Counted from the first letter of the stretch, positions 20,352-32,599 are shown. The stretch: DNA of 64,000 nucleotides from Hordeum vulgare subsp. vulgare (GCF_904849725.1 NC_058522.1:437501529-437565528), one strand, 5' to 3'. The notes: generated by a model not told the origin, from the sequence alone. Made by a program: numbers and translations.

Positions 20352-23043
20352 ATGAGGAATCCGAAAGATCCAAAAACTAAAGTCTTGACCTCAACTACGA
20401 GGACAGGTAAGGAACTGCCATCTAGCTCCGCACTTGATTCACCTTCAGTTATGAGTAAGTTTGCGACACCACCTCCTGCTTGAAATTTTGATTTCTCGCC
20501 TGTGCTTGATGATGCTACTTCTGCTGTCCATCATGCTTGTGATGATGCTATGCTTGATACTGCTTTGCCACTAGGTGCATTCCTTGATGCACAAATTGCT
20601 AGAGTTGCTGCTAGATGGGATGATACTTCTGAAACTGCTGAGATTATTAAAGTAGAACCTGCTATTTCGCCTGTTAGAACTAGCTCTCCTAGATATGAAT
20701 TGCCTGATAAGCCTGAGGGTTATGTTATGGAGGGAGAGATAGTTGAGGACTTTCTTGCTTGTAAGGATAGTTATGATGTTAAGAAATTACTACGCAAGTG
20801 GAAAGAAAAATCTTTGAACGCTAGGATGAAATACGACCCGAAGTTTGCTACTTCGCCTATCTTTGTGACCGATAAGGATTATGAATTCTCTGTCGACCCT
20901 GAGTTAATCACTTTGGTCAAATCTGATCCTTTTCACGGTTATGAGTCTGAAACGGTTGTAACACATCTTACCAAACTGCACGATATAGCCACCCTATTCA
21001 CGAGTGAGGAAAAGATCCGCCACTACTATATCCTTAAGCTGTTTCCTTTCTCGCTAAAGGATGATGCTAAGACTTGGTTCACTTCTCTTGCTCCTGGTTG
21101 TGTGCATAGCCCCCAGGATATGATCTACTACTTCTCTGAAAAATATTTCCCTGCCCATAAGAAGCAAGCTGCCTTGCAGGAAATATACAACTTTGCGCAA
21201 GTTGAAGAAGAGAGCCCCCCACAAGCTTGGGGGAGGCTTGTCCAGCTGTTGAATGCTTTGCCCGATCACCCTTTTGAGAAGAATGAAATACTTGATATCT
21301 TCTATAATGGACTAACCGATGCTTCTAAGGACCACCTAGATAGTTGTGCTAGTTGTGTTTTTAGGGAACGAACTATAGAACAAGCTGAGATCTTATTGAA
21401 TAATATCTTGTGCAATGAGAATGCTTGGACTATTCCCGAACCACCTCCAAAGAAAAGAGGTATTCTATTCCTCAGTCCTGAAGATATGCAAGAAGCTAAG
21501 AAATCTATGAAAGATGTCAAAAATCTAGCACCTATCGAAGAGATCCATGGTCTTGATAACCCGATACACGTGGTAGAGGTAAATTCTCTTCGTAGATTCA
21601 ATGAGAGTGATATTCCTTTTGATAAGCCTGCTAGCTGATGCCTGGATGAATTTGATAACTTTGTTGCCAAACAACAGAGTTTCAATGATTATGTTAGCAG
21701 ACAATTGGAACATAATGCTCGTATGCTTAGTCATTTAAGTGCTTGTGTGGACAGAAACGTCAATGATCTTAAGCTCTTGAGTAAACATGCCTCTATGGTT
21801 ACTACTCAAGTAGAACAAGCACTTAAGGCTCAAAATGACTTGCTCAATGAGTTGAATGAAAATTCTGTCAGAGTTGTCACTAGAGGCGGTAGAATGACCC
21901 AGGAACCTTTGTATCCCGAGGGTCATCCTAAGAGAATTGAACAAGATTCTCAAGGAGTTAGCACCGATGCACCTAGTCACCCTAGAAAGAAAAAGAAAGA
22001 TGATAGGAACTTGCACGCTAGCAACCCTGTTGTTGTTATGCGTGAGAATCCAAAGGATATCTCCATTTCTAATGCCGAAACACAATCTGGTGATGAACAT
22101 GAGCCTAATGATAATATCGACAGTGGTGTTCATGATGATGCTCAACCTAGCAATGATAAGGATGCGGAGATTGAACCAATTGATCTTGATAACCCACAAC
22201 CTAAGAATAAGAGATATGATAAGAACGACTTCACTGCTAGGAAGCATGGTAAAGAAAGGGAACCATGGGTTCAGAAACCCGTGCCCTTTCCTCCCAAACC
22301 ATCCAAGAAAAAGGATGATGAGGATTTTGAGCGATTTGTTGAAATGATTAGACTTGTCTTTCTGCAAATGCGTTTGACAGATACGCTCGAAATGTCTCCG
22401 TATGCTAAGTACATGAAGGATATTGTGACTAATAAGAGGAGGATACCTGAGGTTGAGATTTCCACCATGCTTGCTAACTATACCTTCAAGGGTGGAACTC
22501 CTAAGAAACTAGGTGGTCCCACAGTGCCCACTATACCTTGCTTCATTAAAGGAAACTACATTAGAACTACTTTATGCGACCTTGGAGCCGGTGTTAGTGT
22601 TATGCCTCTCTCTCTTTATCGTAGACTTGAACTGGATAAGTTGACACCCACTGAAATCTCTTTGCAAATGGCCGACAAATCAACTGCTTTCCCTATCGGC
22701 ATTTGCGAGGATGTGCCTGTTGTGGTTGCTAACGTCACTATCTTAACAGACTTTGTTATTCTGGATATTCCCGAGGATGATGCCATGGCGGTCATCCTTG
22801 GAAGACCCTTTTTAAACACTGCAGGGGCTGTTATTGATTGCAACAAAGGCAATGTCACTTTCCATGTCAATGGTAATGAGCATATGGTGCACTTCCCGAA
22901 GAAACAGATCGAGTACATTGCATCAATGCTATTGAAAAAACTTCATAGATTCTTATTGGGAGCTTTGAATGCCATATACCTACTGTTAAGATGAAGTATG
23001 ATTTGCTTGTTGGGGATATGCACATCCCCATTGAGGTAACCTA
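20352..23043 (+). pseudogene. A1 Gag-protease polyprotein, broken
   Basis: The frame from ATG 20352 is open apart from TGA at 20481 and TGA at 21636. A frameshift near 22970 moves the natural end to TAG near 23043. The capsid-type Gag domain lies around residues 220-335, with YYILKLFPFSLKDDAKTWF and the motif SPPQAWGRL. A lysine-rich, low-complexity middle follows. The aspartic protease has its active site near residue 743 as CDLGAGVSVMP (DLGA in place of DTGA or DSGA) and the flap-side motif VILGRPFLNTAGAVIDC. I see no CCHC zinc knuckle. It would form the virus-like particle and process it. RT and integrase are absent downstream. Confidence 0.85.
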
Positions 23044-23847
23044 GTGACTATTCGAAAATTCTCCGTTCTTTTTATGCGATTCGAAAAAGTTTGTCAAGGA
23101 GACTTGATCAACCTCATTGACGGATTTCTTTTGATGACCATGGGATGGATGAATCGCGGAGTCACAAACCTCTGTCCCAAGCTTTCACCTTCGGTTGCTT
23201 AGAAGAAAAATGATAGATTTAGCTTTAGTTTTCCCTGTTTTCTGCTTTTAGCGTCCCGTAGAAAATTGTCCTCTAAATAAAAGTTCTCCGAATGCCGTGA
23301 AAATCAAGTATGATTTTTTTGGATTTTTTGAAAAATTCTGAGACGGAGAGCTAGTGAGGGGGATGCACTAGTGGGCCACAAGCCCTGGAGGCGCGGGCAC
23401 CCACTGGCCGCGCCTACCAGGCTTGTGGGGCCCACGTGTCCCCACTCCACTTATTCTAGCTCCCATGTTCTCCTCCTACCTCCAGAAAAAAATCATCCCG
23501 CAGCCCAAACCCGTGTGTCTTGCTCTTCTTGCTGCGATTTTCGATCTCCTTGTGCAAAGCCCCATTCACAAAACAGTTTTGGGGAAATTGCTCCTTGGTA
23601 TGTGACTCCTCCACTGGTCCAATTAGTTTTTGCTCTAGTGCCTTATTCGTTGCGTATTTTTGCTGCCTTGGTTACCCTGTTCTTGAGCTTTGCATGCTAA
23701 TTTGAGCTGGTCTCAAGTAGTTTTGATGCGTGATATGGCCTCTAGGCACTTGTTGGAGTAGTTGCTATGAGTTTCGTTGAGCCTTGTTCACTTTTCCTTA
23801 GAGTCATTAAAAATTTCAGAAATTTTCAGAGTTAGAAAAAGGAAAAG

Positions 23848-24921
23848 ATGAGGAGGTTCTTAAGAGGCTCTTCAAGACGTGACCGCCAGGATGATGAACA
23901 TGAGAAGAAGAAACCCAAGTATCCGGTTCCCTGAGTTGCAGAAGTTCTAGCGTGCGAGTGGCCAAGCGATGTGTTCCTACGCGCCACCGAACTTTATGAG
24001 GACTTTTATTACTTGGTGGAGAACGCAGGCCTTACTGCCTTCGTTGAAGATAAGTGTCCGCAATACCTTCTCCTCACTAACGTTTTCATGCAAAGCTTTA
24101 ATTTCTATCCAAGGAAGAGTCCTCCTATGGTTGAGTTCAAGTTATATGATATCCCCCAGCGCATGTCACTTCAGGATTTTTGCAATGTTTGCAAATTACC
24201 TTATGTTGGGGATATTCATGAACCTCGTCCACGAGACTTGGAAGCTTTCATAGATACTATTGCTGTAGGAGAGGAGAGAGGAGTGTCTTGCGCTAGAGCT
24301 GCTAGCATACATTTTCCCGTGCTTCGATACTTCTCATTATTCGTGAGAAAATGTTTGATTAGCCATGGGAAAGAAGGGGCCCTTAGCTCCCCAGATCTTG
24401 TGGTTTTGCGCGAAGCCCTTTATAATGATAAAACTTATAGCTTGGGCGCTATAGTAGCTCAACGGTTGAACACAAACCGTTCTAAAGGCGTTGTTTATGG
24501 AGGTATCTATGCTACCCATCTTGCCATACATTGTGAGATACCTATTAGACTGCACGAGGAAGAAGCGATTCTTCTTCCTGAGAGATATGTAGATTATGAT
24601 AGCATGGTTCCCCATGACTTTCTTGATAAAAATATAAATAAGAGGATGGTTTATAACCTGGTATTTAGTCAGGGTACTCGTGAGACTATTACTTTGCCTC
24701 CTCCTTCTTTGTTCAATCTTCATCTAGGCAGGTACATTATTATGCCCTCGGACATCTACGCATATTGGGGCATAGCACCACCACAGGCGCCCATGCCCGA
24801 GCTACCAGTCGAGTACCAGACACCAGTTTATCAGTGGGAGCCAGAGGAGCTCACACAGCAGTGGCACCCTCAATCCACTCCAATCTACCCCGGAGACTGT
24901 TATTTCCCTCCTTGGGAGTAG
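23848..24921 (+). pseudogene. A1 second ORF, Athila-type, copy 1
   Basis: The frame from ATG 23848 is 358 codons long, interrupted only by TGA at 23932 (codon 29). The N-terminus is basic (MRRFLRGSSRRD). The body has ELYEDFYYLVENAGL, YLLLTNVFMQSF, VEFKLYDIPQRMSLQDFC and CKLPYVGDI, a pattern I associate with the Athila ORF1 / plant transposon protein families. The C-terminus is rich in Pro, Gln and Trp and ends at TAG 24919. No signal peptide or membrane segment is evident, so envelope function is not supported. The polypurine-like motif follows 21 bp after the stop. Its role is unknown. Confidence 0.75.
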
Positions 24922-24926
24922 ACAAA

Positions 24927-24955
24927 CTTAGGCCAAAAGCCTAAGCTTGGGGGAG
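24927..24955 (+). promoter_or_regulatory. Perfect hairpin joined to internal purine tract, copy 1
   Basis: CTTAGGC (24927-24933), loop CAAAA, GCCTAAG (24939-24945). The last AAG is the start of AAGCTTGGGGGAG (24943-24955), identical to the tract before the 3' LTR. It may be an extra plus-strand priming site. Confidence 0.6.
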
Positions 24956-26058
24956 TACGTGTTTATCATCGACTTTATATTCTTGTTCACACTTTCACTT
25001 TGTTAGTCGGTGTTCACACTTTGCCACTGTATCATCCATGCTAGTTTATTTTTTTTTCTCGTTTTCTTCTCGTGTGTTTGTCTAGTTTGAGAAAACCCAA
25101 AAAGATTTCTCGTTCTTCTTTTGCTTGTTGGGAGCTTTCCCGTGTAAATAGTTTTTTTCCTTGGGTCAAGGTAGAATACCATGGTTACAATGTTTAGTGG
25201 TCCTCGCATGCATATCTGTTTATCTGTCAAAGAGCCATATTACTTTGTCTACTCCTTTGTGTCTGCTTGCAGATTCCAGCTTAGTCCAATGCAGGAGCAC
25301 TCTTATTATTGTTCACATCATTCGTCGTGCAAGTGAAAGGCAATAATGACGATATATGATGAAGTGACTGAGCCTGGAAAAGCTGGTATGAACTCGATCT
25401 ATTTTGTTTTTGTAAATATGACTAGCTGATCATTCCAGATTCAACTTGTTGTGAGAGAAACATGTTTGCAATGACAACTTAGAGATCATAGTTTCTGATG
25501 CCATGCTTAATTAGCTAGGAGCTTATAATGGTTTGTCTTGGATGCCAACATGAATTTTGAGATGATTATGATGTAGTATGATAGGATGGTATCCTCCTTT
25601 GAATGATTCAAGTGGCTTGATTTGGCGCATGTTTACGCATGTAGTTGAAACAAAATCAACATAGCCTCTACAATATTCATGTTCATGTTGATTTATGTCC
25701 TACTCATGCTTGCACTCAATGTTGGTTAATCTCAATGCATTTTGATAACAGTTGTCGCTCTCTAGTTGGTCGCTTCAAAGTCTTTCGCTAGCCTTCACTT
25801 GTACTAAGCGGGAATACTGCTTGTGCATCCACTTCCATAAACCCAAAGTTGTTCCATATGAGTCCACCATACCTACCTATATGCGGTATCTACCTGCCGT
25901 TCCAAGTAAATTTGCATGTGCCACTCTCTAAACCATCAAGAAATAATCTGTTTTTCATGTCTGAACCGCTCATGTGGTGACAAGGGGTGATTAGTATCTT
26001 CCATGCTAGGCGTGTTATCCTCGATATGTGTTTATTCACTATCATTCACGAGAAAGGG
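24956..26058 (+). other. A1 non-coding 3' region, copy 1
   Basis: About 1.1 kb without a supported ORF, nearly identical to 28958-30083. A similar untranslated region follows the accessory ORF of A2. Confidence 0.6.
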
Positions 26059-27093
26059 TGTGACATCCCCGGATTAGGCTACATTAATCCCGGTAATTGA
26101 ACTACAGTAAACCTATGCAAAGGATGCCACGTCACCTTGTTTCCTATCATTGATCTCGCGATTTATTGAGGCAGTTCGAATTTAAGACTTAAGTTTAAAA
26201 TCAAACGAGAAAAGTTATAAAGTTGAAATAAAAATGATGGGGGAGTTGTATAAAAATTCCCTAATGAATTATATAAATGAACCGGGCTTCTTAAGATTTA
26301 TTTCAATAACCATATAATTAAAACAGAAAGCTATATATATATATAATAAAATAAAATAGAAATAAAGTATTAAAAAATATAATAAATGGTAATAGAATAA
26401 TAATAATAAAAAAAGATAAATAATAAAAGAAAAAGAAACAACAGCAAAAAAGGACCAAAACCCCCGTGGCCTAGCTCGGCATGGTGGCCCAGCTGGCCAC
26501 CACCCACCGGCCCAACAGGGGGGGCCGAACCCTAGCGAGACCCCCCGGCTCCCCCCGCTCCCGTGCCGCCGCCAGCCTCACCCACCAACCGCGCCACCTA
26601 CCCCACCCACCGATCCCTCCTCTCCCTCTCGGTACACCTCCTCATGAGGGCCGATCCAACCTACCCCCCCCCCCCCGCGAGACTCCCGCACCTCCCCCCA
26701 CGTGAGGAAACCCCACTACCCCTGCCCTCTCCCTCGGTTCCAGTCCCTGCCCGGATCTCTCCCCACCTCGCCTCCCACCTCGGACCCCTCCCAATCCCCA
26801 CCGATCTCGCCCCCGCGGCCCGCTGCCATCTCCCTCTGCTCGGTCCTCCCACAGACAGCCAGCCACCCCCTCGGCTCCTCTCCCTTCCAGAGCCCCCCCA
26901 ACGATTCCCCCGTTGGCCCCACTTCCTCCCTCCGGCGACCGAGGCCTCCCTCCTGGTCACCCCGTCGCACCGGCCCCTTCCTCCCGCTCGGTCTAGGAGG
27001 GACCGGGCAGGGAGACCCCTCCTCCTCGTTACGCCGGTCGGCCCCCTCCAGGACGCCTCTTCGGCGACCGTCCTCACCGGAACCGCATCACCC
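26059..27093 (+). mobile_element. Duplicated fragment of the C1 5' LTR
   Basis: It starts TGTGACATCCCCGG with AAGGG before it, as at 30084. It contains the C1 LTR's A-rich and then C-rich parts (poly-C near 26668) and stops where copy 2 of the duplication begins. Proline-rich frames here reflect composition. Confidence 0.88.
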
Positions 27094-27849
27094 CCTCCAG
27101 GAGACTTGATCAACCTCATTGATGGATTTCTTTTGATGACCATGGGATGGATGAATCGCGGAGTCACAAACCTCTGTCCCAAGCTTTCACCTTCGGTTGC
27201 TTAGAAGAAAAATGATAGATTTAGCTTTAGTTTTCCCTGTTTTCTGCTTTTAGCGTCCCATAGAAAATTGTCGTGTAAATAGAAGTTCTCCGAATGCCGT
27301 GAAAATCAAGTATGATTTTTTTTGGAATTTTTGAAAAATTCTGAGACGGTGAGCTAGTCAGGGGGATGCACTAGTGGGCCACAAGGCCTGGAGGCGCGGG
27401 AACCCCCCTAGCCACGCCTACCAGGCTTGTGGGGCCCACGTGTCCCCACTCCACTTATTCTAGCTCCCATGTTCTTCTCCTACCTCAAGAAAAAATCATC
27501 CCGCAGCTCAAACCCGTGTTCTTGCTCTTCTTGGTGCGATTTTCGATCTCCTTGTGCAAAGCCCCATTCACCAAACTGTTTTGGGGAAATTGCTCCTTGG
27601 TATGTGACTCCTCCATTGGTCCAATTAGTTTTTGCTCTAGTGCCTTATTCGTTGCGTATTTTTGCTGCCTTGGTGACCCTGTTCTTGAGCTTTGCATGCT
27701 AATTTGAGCTGGTCTCAAGTAGTTTTGATGCGTGATATGGCCTCTAGGCACTTGTTGGAGTAGTTGCTATGAGTTTCGTTGAGCCTTGTTCACTTTTCCT
27801 TAGAGTCATTAAAAATTTCAGAAATTTTTAGAGTTAGAAAAAGGAAAAG

Positions 27850-28923
27850 ATGAGGAGGTTCTTAAGAGGCTCTTCAAGACGTGACCCCAAGGATGATGAA
27901 CATGAGAATAAGAAACCCAAGTATCCGGTTCCCTGAGTTGCAGAAGTTCTAGCGTGCGAGTGGCCAAGCAATGTGTTCCTACGCGCCACCGAACTTTATG
28001 AGGACTTTTATTACTTGGTGGAGAACGCAGGCCTTACTGCCTTCGTTGAAGATAAGTGTCCGCAATACCTCCTCCTCACTAACGTTTTCATGAAAAGCTT
28101 TAATTTCTATCCAAGGAAGAGTCCTCCTATGGTTGAGTTCAAGTTATATGATATCCCCCAGCGCATGTCACTTCAGGATTTTTGCAATGTTTGCAAATTA
28201 CCTTATGTTGGGGATATTCATGAACCTCGTCCATGGGACTTGGAGGCTTTCATAGATACTATTGCTGTAGGAGAGGAGAGAGGAGTGTCTTGCGCTAGAG
28301 CTGCTAGCATACATTTTCCCGTGCTTCGGTACTTCTCATTATTCGTGAGAAAATGTTTGATTGGCCATGGGAAAGATGGGGCCCTTAGCTCCCCAGATCT
28401 TGTGGTTTTGCGCGAAGCCCTTTATAATGATAAAACTTATAGCTTGGGCGCTACAGTAGCTCAACGGTTGAACACGAACCGTTCTGAAGGCGTTGTTTAT
28501 GGAGGTATCTATGCTACCCGTCTTGCCAGACATTGTGAGATACCTATTAGACTACACGAGGCAGAAGAGATTCTTCTTCCTGAGAGATATGTAGATTATG
28601 ATAGCATGGTTCGCCATGACTTTCTTGATAAAAATATAAATAAGAGGATGATTTATAACCTGGTATTTAGTCAGGGTACTCGTGATACTATTACTTTGCC
28701 TGCTCCTTCTTTGTTCAATCTTCATCTAGGCAGGTACATTATTATGCCCTCGGACATCTACGCATATTGGGGCATAGCACCACCAAAGGCGCCCGTGCCC
28801 GAGATACCAGTCGAGTACTAGATGCGAGTTTATTAGTGGGAGCCAGAGGAGCTCACACAGCAGTGGCACCCTCAATCCACTCCGGAGTACCCCGGAGACG
28901 GTTATTTCCCTCCTTGGGAGTAG
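27850..28923 (+). pseudogene. A1 second ORF, Athila-type, copy 2
   Basis: Duplicate of 23848-24921 in the same frame. It shares TGA at codon 29 (27934) and has two further stops, TAG at 28819 and TAG at 28834. The region between is open for about 295 codons. Against copy 1 I count 17 amino-acid differences over 282 aligned residues. The shared stop shows that the ORF was already interrupted before duplication, or that the stop is normally read through. Confidence 0.75.
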
Positions 28924-28928
28924 ACAAA

Positions 28929-28957
28929 CTTAGGCCAAAAGCCTAAGCTTGGGGGAG
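28929..28957 (+). promoter_or_regulatory. Hairpin joined to internal purine tract, copy 2
   Basis: Same CTTAGGC/GCCTAAG hairpin and AAGCTTGGGGGAG as at 24927-24955, unchanged between copies. Confidence 0.6.
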
Positions 28958-30078
28958 TACGTGTTTCTCATCGACTTTATATTCTTGTTCACACTTCCAC
29001 TTTGTTAGTCGGTGTTAACACTTTGCCACTGTATCATCCATGCTAGTTTATTTGTTTTTCTCGTTTTCTTCTGGTGTGTTTGTCTAGTTCGAGAAAACCC
29101 AAAAATATTTCTCGTTCTTCTTTTGCTTGTTGGGAGCTTTCCCGTGTAAATATTTTTGTTTTTCTTTGGGTCAAGGTTGAAGACCATGGTTACAATGTTT
29201 AGTGGCTCTCGCATGCATATCTGTTTATCTGTCAAAGAGCCATATTACTTTGTCTACTCCTTTGTGTCTGCTTGCAGATTCCAGCTTAGTCCAATGCAGG
29301 AGCACTCTTATTATTGTTCACATCATTCGTCGTGCAAGTGAAAGGCAATAATGATGATATATGATGAAGTGACTGAGCCTGGAAAAGCTGGTATGAACTC
29401 GATCTATTTTGTTTTTGTAAATATGACTAGCTCATCGTTCCAGATTCAACTTTGTTGTGAGAGAAACATGTTTGCAATGACAACTTAGAGATCATAGTTT
29501 CTGATGCCATGCTTAATTAGCTAGGAGCTTATAATGGTTTGCCTTGGATGGCAACATGAATTTTGAGATGATTATGATGTAGTATGATAGGATGGTATCC
29601 TCCTTTGAATGATTCAAGTGGGTTGATTTGGCGCATGTTTACGCATGTAGTTGAAACAAAATCAACATAGCCTCTACAATATTCGTGTTCATGCTGATTT
29701 ATGTCCTACTCATGCTTGCACTCAATGTTGGTTAATCTCAATGCATTTTGATAACAGTTGTCGCTCTCTAGTTGGCCGCTTTCGAATCTTTCGCTAGCCT
29801 TCACTTGTACTAAGCGGGAATACTTGCCTATATGCGGTATCTACGTGCCGTTCCAAGTTCCATAAACCCAAAGTTGTTCCATATGAGTCCACCATACCTG
29901 CCTATATGCGGTATCTACGTGCCGTTCCAAGTAAATTTGCATGTGCCACTCTCTAAACCATCAAGAAATAATCTGTTTTGCATGTCCGAACCGCTCATGT
30001 GGTGACAAGGGGCGACTAGTATCTTCCATGCTAGGCGTGATATCCTCGATATGTGTTTATTCATGATCATTCACGAGA
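28958..30078 (+). other. A1 non-coding 3' region, copy 2
   Basis: Matches 24956-26058 except for a local rearrangement at 29822-29933, where a 34-bp segment with GCGGTATCTACGTGCC is present twice. Confidence 0.65.
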
Positions 30079-31446
30079 AAGGGTGTGACATCCCCGGATT
30101 AGGCTACATTAATCCCGGTAATTGAACTACAGTAAACCTATGCAAAGGATGCCACGTCACCGTGTTTCCTATCATTGATCTCGCGATTGCTTGAGGCAGT
30201 TCGAATTTAAGACTTAATTTTAAAATCAAACGAGAAAAGTTATAAAGTTGAAATAAAAATGTCAGGGGAGTTGTATAAAAATTCCCTAATGAATTATATA
30301 AATGAACCGGGCTTCTTAAGATTTATTTCAATAACCATATAAATAAAACAGAAAGCTATATATATATATTTGTATATATAAAATAAAATAAAATAAAAAG
30401 AAAGTATTAAAAAATATAATAAATGGTAATAGAATAATAATAATGAAAAAGATAAATAATAAAAGAAAAAGAAACAACAACAAAAAAAGGACCAAAACCC
30501 CCGTGGCCCAGCTGGGCATGGTGGCCAAGCTGGCCACCACCCACCGGCCCAACAGGGGAGCCGAACCCTAGCGAGACCCCCGGCTCCCCCGGCTCCCGTG
30601 CCGCCGCCAGCCTCACCCACCAACCGCGCCACCTACCCCACCCACTGATCCCTCCTCTCCCTCTCGGTACACCTCCTCATGAGGGCCGATCCAACCTACC
30701 CCCCCCCCTCCCCGCGAGACTCCCGCACCTCCCCCCACATGAGGAAACCCCACTACCCCTGCCCTCTCCCTCGGTTCGAGTCCCTGCCCGAATCTCTCCC
30801 CACCTCGCCTCCCACCTCGGACCCCTTCCAATCCCCACCTAGTTTGCCCCCGCGGCCCGCTGCCATCTCGCTCCGCTCGGTCCTCCCACAGGCAGCCAGC
30901 CATCCCCTCGGCTCCTCTCCCTTCCAGAGCCACCCAACGATTCCCCCGTTGGCCCCACTTCCTCCCTCCGGCGATAGAGGCCTCCCCCCTGGTCACCCCG
31001 TCGCGCCGGCCCCTTCCTCCCGCTCGGTCTAGGAAGGACCGGGCAGGGAGACCCCTCCTCCTCGTCACGCCGGTCGGCCCCCTCCAGGAGGCCTCTTCGG
31101 CGACCGTCCTCACCGGAACCGCGTCATCACCGTCACCGCCTCGTCCTCCTCCTCTCCGTCACCTCCGCCTCCCGAGAACTTCGGCTTCACCGGTCCCTCT
31201 CGTCAACGTCGGTGAGCCCCTGCTCGGGCTCCTCCCACCATCTCCTTCCTCGCGCCGTCCCGATTCCGTTCCGGCAAACGGCATTCCGATCCGACGCCGT
31301 TAGGTTCATGTAGGTGATCGTGGAGATGTGTCCCTCTGTGTGTGGTGTTGAGTTCTGTGTTAAATAAAGAGGTGGGAGTTGTGAGATGAGAAAGAAGTAA
31401 AAATAAATAATGTATTGTGTATGTATTTTGTATGTATTAGATGCAC

Positions 31447-31476
31447 GTATGTATGTATGTATGTATGTATGTATGT
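31447..31476 (+). repeat. ATGT tetranucleotide microsatellite
   Basis: About seven uninterrupted repeats. The matching place in the 3' LTR (about 40148-40163) has fewer. Confidence 0.9.
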
Positions 31477-32599
31477 CGGTATATGGTGGTATACGTTAAT
31501 TGTATGGATATGTATCTGTGGGTAAACATGTGTATGTGGCCTAAATCCACTTACCGGTGGGGCCAACTTCCCCCCGCTGTCTATGATAGGGAGGCCCCAC
31601 AACCTCTTTTAAGAAAAGGGAAAATTAAAATATAAAAATAAAAATAATGTTTTTTTAAATAAATAAATAGATATATTATTTAATTAATTAATTGGGTAAT
31701 TAGAATAATTAGAGTATGACACGTGGGTCCCCCACTAAATTAATCTGATTAATTACTATTTAATCTTAATTAAAAACTTGTGTCTATGACGCTCGGGACC
31801 CACTGGTCATTTGATTAGTCAACTACTGATGTGAGCCTCACATCATGCTGATGTCATAATAGCATTTTATTAAATTATTTAAATATGTTTTTAATTCCTA
31901 ATTATTGACTAAAACTTAAAAAATAGTATACAATAATCCGTAAGTGAGATCAAAATATTTTCAACATGAAAGTTGATCAGCAAGCCGAGACGAACCCGGA
32001 TACACGGTTCATTCGTGTGTCACACGTCCCTAGCATAGCAAACATGGAACATTTCCTTCGTTTCCAGTCTGTCCGGTAGTAGCCCGAGACCCAGAAAATA
32101 TCGTGAGATATTCTTCCGACCCGTCTATGACAGATGTGCTGCGTTATCTCATGTCTAGCCTGCATCTTGCCATGTCATGCATTGTGTTGCACCGTTACTA
32201 TTATTTATTGTTTCTTCCCCCTCTTCTTACCAGTAGACCCCGAGACTGGCGCTGCTGCGGGGTACATCTACGACCCTCCTGATCAGTCCTTTGCCGCAGA
32301 GCAGCAAGGCAAGCAAACTCCCCTCGATCATTCCTATATCGCCTATGTCTTTCTTCCTACTGCTTGCATTAGTATTTTTCTACTGTTGTAGTTAGCTCCT
32401 ATATCTGACGCATAGCCTATTTTTGATGAACTGCTACTTTCAGTCCCGTACCTTTAAATCTGCTTAGTATAGGTGGAGCAGTCATCCCCTCTGACCCCCT
32501 AGTCCAGTTGCCCCGCTTGTTTTCAAATCTCGATCCCTGATTGACGAGCCAGACCTGACACATCACATACACCCCCCTTAGTTGTACGACGCTACAGAG

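Larger units (their letters stand above)
23097..31129 (+). repeat. 4.0-kb direct tandem duplication
   Basis: Copy 1 is 23097 to about 27093 and copy 2 is 27099 to about 31129. Both begin AGGAGACTTGATC and include the A1 second ORF, its 3' region, the AAGGG flank and the first kilobase of the C1 LTR up to AACCGC(A/G)TCA. Copy 1 then jumps straight back to the start of copy 2. Landmarks shift by 4002 bp (ORF) to 4025 bp (LTR start). Because copy 1 contains the C1 LTR start with its target duplication, the duplication came after C1 inserted. Confidence 0.93.

Noticed and set aside
23848..24921. Envelope protein
   Set aside because: I see no signal peptide, transmembrane segment or glycoprotein features; Athila-type ORF is as far as the sequence supports.
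26059..27093. A separate truncated LTR element
   Set aside because: The flanking A1 sequence and AAGGG are duplicated with it, so it is part of the tandem duplication and not a new insertion.
26563..27204. 213-codon frame in a C-rich region, with similar ones at 30613-31113 and 39306-40008
   Set aside because: These lie in the C-rich part of the C1 LTR, occur on both strands, and change frame between LTR copies.
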